From Congeria kusceri (lineage: Eukaryota > Mollusca > Bivalvia > Myida > Dreissenidae): 64,000 nucleotides of DNA. Within the stretch, counting starts at the first letter, position 1; each line of letters begins with the position of its first letter. Below are positions 58,794 to 64,000 of the stretch, one piece after another. The stretch covers positions 7,635,115 through 7,699,114 of the forward strand of contig CM051026.1 in assembly GCA_027627225.1 (NCBI GenBank). Direction: 5' to 3'. Below the pieces are notes generated by a model. The model made no database searches. It worked only from the letters and a program-made list of their open reading frames with translations, and was not told the DNA's origin. The translations under genes and the position numbers were made by a program.

Positions 58794-58849
58794 TATAAGC
58801 AATGCTTTTTGCAGAATTTTTCAACAAAAAATATTGGCTTATAAATTAG

Positions 58850-59676
58850 CGAAAACCGGTCGGTTGGGTGGGCGGGCGGATGGGCAGCAGGCGGGCGTTG
58901 CGATGTTGTTAACAATTTGCGTTAAGTTTCGTATTCTTGTCATATTTTTAAAAGTTCTTGGTCAATCTTCATGAAACTTTAAAGAAATGTTCCTTGGATG
59001 GTCCTCTACCAAACCTGTGCAAATGGTTCCGCTTCACTGCACAAGATGGCCGCCAGAGCTAAAAATATGTCTAAATGCCATTTTTTTCTAAACCTATGGC
59101 TAGGTTTTCAAATACTTTTACACAAATGTCCATTTAGTGTTTCCTTTACCAAACTTATTAAAGTGGTTCCGCCTCACCTCACAAAATTGCCACTAGAGCT
59201 AAAAATCGAATTTGCGTTAAAGTTTCTTATTCCTGTCATATTTTCTAAAGTTCTTAGCCAAACTTCATGAAACTTTACAGAAATGTTCCTTGATTCGTCC
59301 TGTATCAAATCTGTGAAAATGGTTTTGCTTCACTGCACAAGATGGCCACCAGAGCTAAAAATATAATTATGTCTAAACGCCATTTTCTGCTAAACCTATG
59401 GCCAGATTTCAAATAATTTTACACAAATGTTCATTTAGTGATCCTCTACCAAACTTATTCAAATGGTTCCACCTCACTGCACAAAGTGGCCACTAGAGCT
59501 AAAAATCATATTTGCTTTAAAGTTTTGCATTCCTGTCATATTTTCTAAAGTTCTTGATCAGTCTTGATAAAACTTGACACTCTACCATACTTCTTCACCA
59601 ACATAGACTTGTACATGTACCCCCATCGGCAAAATAAAAAATCCGGCTTTAATGCGGTTTCCGCATATTTCTCTTG
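58850..59676 (+). repeat. Hairpin-ended element, copy 5, with about 300-bp units
   Basis: Begins around GGTTGGGTGGGCGGGCGG and ends with the perfect hairpin ATGCGG-TTT-CCGCAT (59652-59666), then ATTTCTCTTGTT, the same hairpin-CTCTTGTT end as the other family members. Units start at about 58916, 59209 and 59510 (TTTGCGTTAAAGTTTC, TCCTGTCATATTTTCTAAAG, GCACAAGATGGCC). Confidence 0.7.
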
Positions 59677-60539
59677 TTAAATGATGTGACATGTAATGTC
59701 ATGTTTAAGAGCAATAATTTTGTTGTTTTTCAATGATGTGGATGAATATACTTTTTACAATTGACATTCTTTTTATATTCGTACACAATAGGCACAGTGA
59801 CTGTATAAATAGCACTTGTATCTAAAACAATTCTCCCACAAGAGGGATGCTGTATACATATTGATAAGGCCAAATGACCCGGTGCTTGTTCAACTGCAGG
59901 TCAGTGTAGGGTCAGACTTTCTCCTGGATATAATGCAAGTGTACAGTTGAATAGTAGAGAGACTTGAACAATAACATTGTCGCTATATTCTTTACAACTC
60001 AAGGAGGTTATATCTTTATTTTATTATATTTTGGTGCGTCCATACTTCGAACAGAAATGTAATAGTAACGATAGAGATTTTGGTATTTTCAGTAACTATT
60101 AAATTTGCTTCCTGATTTAGCAACAAAATTACAGCTATGGGCATGAAAAAAATTGTCATAGGCCATCCACGGGGAGTCTGCCAACAGTCGATGCATGTTA
60201 TATGCAATACTAACCTAACCTAATGTCAATGGTTACTAAATACCGCGTAATAATGTGCAATAAAAACAAGTGCATATTGTGATGTTACGTTGTTAATATC
60301 AGCATTAAATATAATTTTTTCAAATTATTTATTTTATCACATTTGTATATTTTAAATTTTTTATTTCCTTAGGGTATTATACATATGGACTGTACAATAC
60401 AAATATTCCGGGTTCAAGTAATTTCTACATCAACAATCAATGTGATTTTCGCTCACAGAAATGTTGGCAATTTTGTCTAATTAGCAAAATTTGCAAAACT
60501 TTACAATGTCGCTAACTTAACCACTTACACAGCATTTTA
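59677..60539. other. No recognisable feature
   Basis: AT-rich; nothing supported. Confidence 0.4.
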
Positions 60540-61000
60540 AATATGTATTTGTTTATTGGGCACTAAACTGTGTTTAAGTTCCTTTGTCTGTCCTGATTGT
60601 TTTGGTTATTGGTCCATTTTATTCTTATCTTGATTGGTGTATATAATCACCATTTAAGAAATGACTACAGTTTTTTATAGAAATGTAAAACTATTGTTAA
60701 CATACAATCCCACAATCATAAATCCTTAAACACATTGTTTTTTAATAGATCTTTGATACAAAGTAATCAGTGTTGCTTTGACCCTTTCAGCGGAAAACAA
60801 AGCAAACAACTTTGGGAGAAATAATACGTCTTAAAAACTTTATATGGTCCAACGGATTGTTATTGATATTGAAACAAAATGAGTAAACACATTAATATTT
60901 CAAATAGCTTGACAAATGTGATACACCTCCCCAGTGAATTCCTTTGAGCCAAATGGTCATGCCAAAATAAATGATTTGTAATACCTTCTGGATTGTTTTG
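60540..61000 (+). repeat. Monomer 'X', copy 6
   Basis: TTATTGGTCCATTTTATTCT (60605), TTTTTTAATAGATCTTTGAT, GTTGCTTTGACCCTTTCAGC and ACACCTCCCCAGTGAATTCC; closest to the copy at 35320-35840. Confidence 0.7.
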
Positions 61001-61181
61001 TGAAATGTAAAATACATACAAGTTATGAATAAATGCATTTGATAAAAAATTTACTGGTTTATAATTGGGTCACGTTAATGTGTTTTTTTTCTGCTTTCCA
61101 GATCAAAAACGACTACTGCTACTTTGTAAACATAAATCAATTTATTGTCACAAACGTATACATAAAATGTACTACTTAAGT

Positions 61182-61930
61182 CAGGGGTGTAGAAATATCA
61201 AAATTATTCACTTGTTCATGGACAAGTTCATTGCAAAAATCCACTTGTCCAACCTCTCCAAATTATTCTGCAAGCTTCATATATATCTTTTGTTATGTAA
61301 ATATGCACTCAAGTTTTACTGTATTAAAGTATTGCAAACTAATATAATTGTGTTCCTCGTCATTCTTTAACTAAGTAGTGCCTAATAAAAATTAATTAAT
61401 TGTCAGCAGAAAATTATACGTTTTATAGACACCTCATTTTCGACAGTCGTTGAAAGTGATGTGATAAAGAGAGCGGAGACTTGCTTTTTCGTTTGTTTGA
61501 CTCTTCACACCCTTTTCCTACGTGTTTGCTGTTTGATTTTATAAAAAACGATCCATTCTCAAAAATTGCAGACACTTAACTAGCTTAACGCCAGGATGAG
61601 AAAATTAAATTACTTAAAAGTGTTTTAAAAGTAATCCTACCGGGTTCAAGGTCAGAAAAAACGAGCCTTTTTATGCATTTTTGATGTTTTTATTGATTCA
61701 AATACTATTTGGCCACAAGTCAGATATAACACTAACAAACAATGACTCATTTAAATTGGCCATTATGGTCTGTCCTGTCCAGTAATTAAACCTTCTTGAC
61801 TCATCAGAAATTTGCACCATGAAAAGACTAGTCATATTTATCGAGCTTTAATACATGTTCGATCATTCTGTTACTCCGAATGTCGGACGGTAAAATTTTC
61901 TGATTTGGGCATAGGATTTTCGTGCCACTG
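61182..61930. mobile_element. hAT-type element, longer relative of 49759-50036, inverted
   Basis: The left end CAGGGGTGTAGAAATATCAA matches the inverted right end of the 278-bp element. The right end (TTGGGCATAGGATTTTCGTG..CACTG) matches its inverted left end. About 750 bp, no transposase seen; an 8-bp duplication is not clear. Confidence 0.6.
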
Positions 61931-61999
61931 CTTATGTTAAAATATTTTCACAGAGATATTTAAGAGGACTTGCCATGGTTGTCTCTTCTAACTCCTTAA

Positions 62000-62480
62000 C
62001 TTTAAATTCATAATTAGGGCACTTTTTTGCCCTATAGTAATCTGTCTTGTCTATCTGTCCACATTTTTCATGTTTTTCCTTCATAACTTTTAAAGTGTTT
62101 AAGCTATTAACTTGAAACTTCATAGGTAGATACATCCCATTGAGGAGAAGTGCAGTGCACAAGAATCGTTACACTGCTTTTCATAATTCTGGAGTTATTG
62201 CCCTTTGTTATTTTTTCCGTACTTCATTTTTCCGGGATAATAACTCTTAGACTATAAGAGGTTTGAACTTGAAATGTCATAGGTGGATAGATCTTGTTGA
62301 GGAGAAGTGTAGTGCCCAAGAATCGTTACTCTGCACTTCATAATTCTGGAGTTATTGCCCTTTGTTATGTTTTCATATTTCATTATTGGAATGGAATATA
62401 GAAGGTAAACTCCTTCAGGTTACAATGGATTTCTTGAAACTTGTCTTCATTGTTGAGGGTAATGTGTAGTTGTGCGTAAA
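62000..62480 (+). repeat. Tandem pair, about 165-bp unit
   Basis: GAGGAGAAGTGCAGTGCACA and GGAGTTATTGCCCTTTGTTA recur at about 62143/62303 and 62191/62350. Related in style to the array at 51878-53265. Confidence 0.6.
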
Positions 62481-62610
62481 GTTGGGCATTTAAATTTTTA
62501 AATTGTTTGGTTTACTGTATAAAAAACAAATGACCTATTTAATATTATTAGGCAAGATTTATTGACCCATGACAAAAAACAACTCGCGATGCACAACCAC
62601 TACGGCTATA
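62437..62610 (+). repeat. Direct repeat, copy 1 (empty site)
   Basis: TTGTCTTCATTGTTGAGGGT, then TGTTTGGTTTACTGTAT (62503), AAACAAATGACC and CCATGACA.AAAACAACTC recur in order at 63203-63262 plus 63598-63690, where a 335-bp element interrupts them. Confidence 0.75.
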
Positions 62611-62812
62611 CCACATCAGAATGATAAATCGGTGTTTATATTAGCTGATAAATAATGATAATGTGAAAATTATTTTGATTCCAACGTGACTTCTGCAACT
62701 ACAATTGAAAGTATATTTTCATAACTATTTTTTGGGGTTGTTTATTGATAATTAAAACAATTTTGTTCTTTGTCTATAGAAGACTCTGTGCGTGTCATGT
62801 TAGAATTTCTCA
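62583..62812 (-). repeat. Small interspersed repeat, third relative of 4683 and 5177
   Basis: Read inverted: TTCTATAGACAAAGAACAAA, ATCAATAAACAACCCC, CATCATTCTGATGTGG-like words, matching 5194-5410. Confidence 0.5.
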
Positions 62813-63202
62813 TACATCATTAAAGAATGAAATATATAGGGAAAATTCCATGTGAATGCAACTGCCCCTACAGTTTCTAATGGATTTTCTTGAAACTTCT
62901 GTGTGTTTTTCGCCTTTGGGGAAAAGGTGGCGGGGCCCTTCACATGGGGAATTTTAGAAAGAGTTATTACATGTTTATATTTTACTTTGTGTAATAAAAC
63001 TTAGTTTGATAAAAAATAAACTGCTGGGATTTTTTACAAAAATTCCTCTATCATAGTCTTTTTTTTTTTTTTTTCGATTTTTTTCAAAATAAAGCTTAAA
63101 TTCTGAGGTGAATTTTAAGGTGAAAATAGTGTAAAAATATATACTGTTTAAGCAGGGGGATTGGGTCGAATTTCGGCCCCAAATTGGCCCTAAAAAACAA
63201 TG
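62813..63202. other. No recognisable feature; T-run
   Basis: AT-rich sequence with a T-run at about 63059-63074; nothing supported. Confidence 0.4.
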
Positions 63203-63262
63203 AACTTGTCTTCATTGTTGAGGGTAACGTGTGAATGAAGATGGGGATTTAATATTTGTAGT

Positions 63263-63597
63263 TGCCCGAAAAAGTGTATTTAATACACATTTAATGCTGA
63301 TCAAATGCTGCGGTATTGGCACCATATATTTTCTGCGTTTTATACGCATTAAAAGTGTATTTTTCTCCTTGAAAAAATACACTGTAGTACACTTCAGTGT
63401 ATTTAAAGTGTATTTTATGTGTATTTACTAGTGCATTAAAACACTTTTTTTTTAAATGCAGAAAAAGTACAGAAAAAACCCCACTTAGTGTACTAAAAGT
63501 GTATTTAATGTGCATTTAACGCAGAAAAATTACAGTGCCGATACCGCAGCGTATAATACGCATTTAATGTGTATTAAATACTCCTTTTCGAGAAGGG
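63263..63597. mobile_element. Foldback (long inverted repeat) element, 335 bp
   Basis: Left arm GAAAAAGTGTATTTAATACA, GCTGCGGTATTGGCAC; right arm inverted GAAAAGGAGTATTTAATACA, GCTGCGGTATCGGCAC. Most of the element can fold on itself and is built of GTGTATTTAA-like words. The surrounding direct repeat is uninterrupted at 62503, which proves insertion. Confidence 0.8.
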
Positions 63598-63850
63598 TGT
63601 TTGGTTGACTGTATAGAAAACAAATGACAAAGACCAATATAATAGCATAAGACAAGAATTATTGTTCCATGACATAAAACAGCTCACAATGCACGAGCAT
63701 ATTGCTCCCTTCTTGGTCATTTGGTATAGTAATTTGTAATTTTGTAAAGTAATTTGCCAGAAGTATTCCTCCATTATAAACAACTATGGACAAACATGGT
63801 ATTAGCCAGTAAATAATTTAAATGTCCTAACTAATTTACCAAAGTTATAT

Positions 63851-64000
63851 CAACAACAACAACAACCACTTAATCATCTAAAATACAACCACCACCACAT
63901 CCACTATTATTACTACTACTGCTGCTGCTTCTATTTCTACTACTACTACTATCGCTGCTGCTGCACTGTACTACTACTACTACTACTACTACTATTACTT
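63851..64000 (+). repeat. Triplet microsatellites (CAA, CCA, CTA/CTG)
   Basis: (CAA)5 at 63851, ACC runs at 63887, then mixed ACT/GCT/CTA triplets to the window end. No coding context. Confidence 0.95.

Noticed and set aside
58575..58802. 75-codon minus frame containing SSVGRALDYKSEDRGFDSQ
   Set aside because: It is the translated head of a tRNA-derived SINE, not a gene.

Overview
This window looks like animal nuclear DNA that is AT-rich and very repeat-rich. It holds no bacterial-style gene array and no long uninterrupted gene. The repeat content points to a bivalve mollusc: non-autonomous elements that open with a hairpin beginning GCTCACCTGAGC, a Tc1 transposase, a PIF/Harbinger transposase start, a tRNA-derived SINE and an APE-type LINE. 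The species is not determined; this is recognition from memory, not a search.

Layout. 1-1917 is a hairpin-ended element filled with two tandem arrays. 3259-3457 is a CpG-rich 26-bp satellite. 3689-5045 is a decayed Tc1/mariner transposase (minus strand), interrupted and flanked by a small repeat. 6889 to about 11760 is a nearly complete two-ORF LINE (minus strand), broken only by two one-base shifts. 13082-14242 is a TIR element. Between 14871 and 22289 lie three short GC-richer segments on the plus strand with splice-like borders and matching phases. They are the best candidates for host exons; the third resembles a talin rod helix. 20385-21768 is a second hairpin-ended element.

From about 22.7 kb to 61 kb the window is largely a patchwork of related blocks: a module with a conserved acceptor-like border at 22753, 31737 and 54840, and a roughly 250-700 bp monomer at six places, all in plus orientation. 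DNA transposons are nested in these blocks: Tigger-like, hAT-like, Harbinger remnant, foldback and a TIR family with ends CACTGCAGATC. Two insertions (43880-44517 and 63263-63597) can be proved against an empty-site copy in the same window. The last 5 kb holds a fresh SINE (58514-58793) with a perfect 15-bp target duplication, a hairpin-ended element, a foldback element and triplet microsatellites.

No pathway or operon can be described. The only protein functions visible are retrotransposition (LINE ORF1/ORF2) and decayed DNA transposases. Long stretches with no recognisable feature are listed as such. Identities rest on motif reading; family names are inference unless the motif is described.
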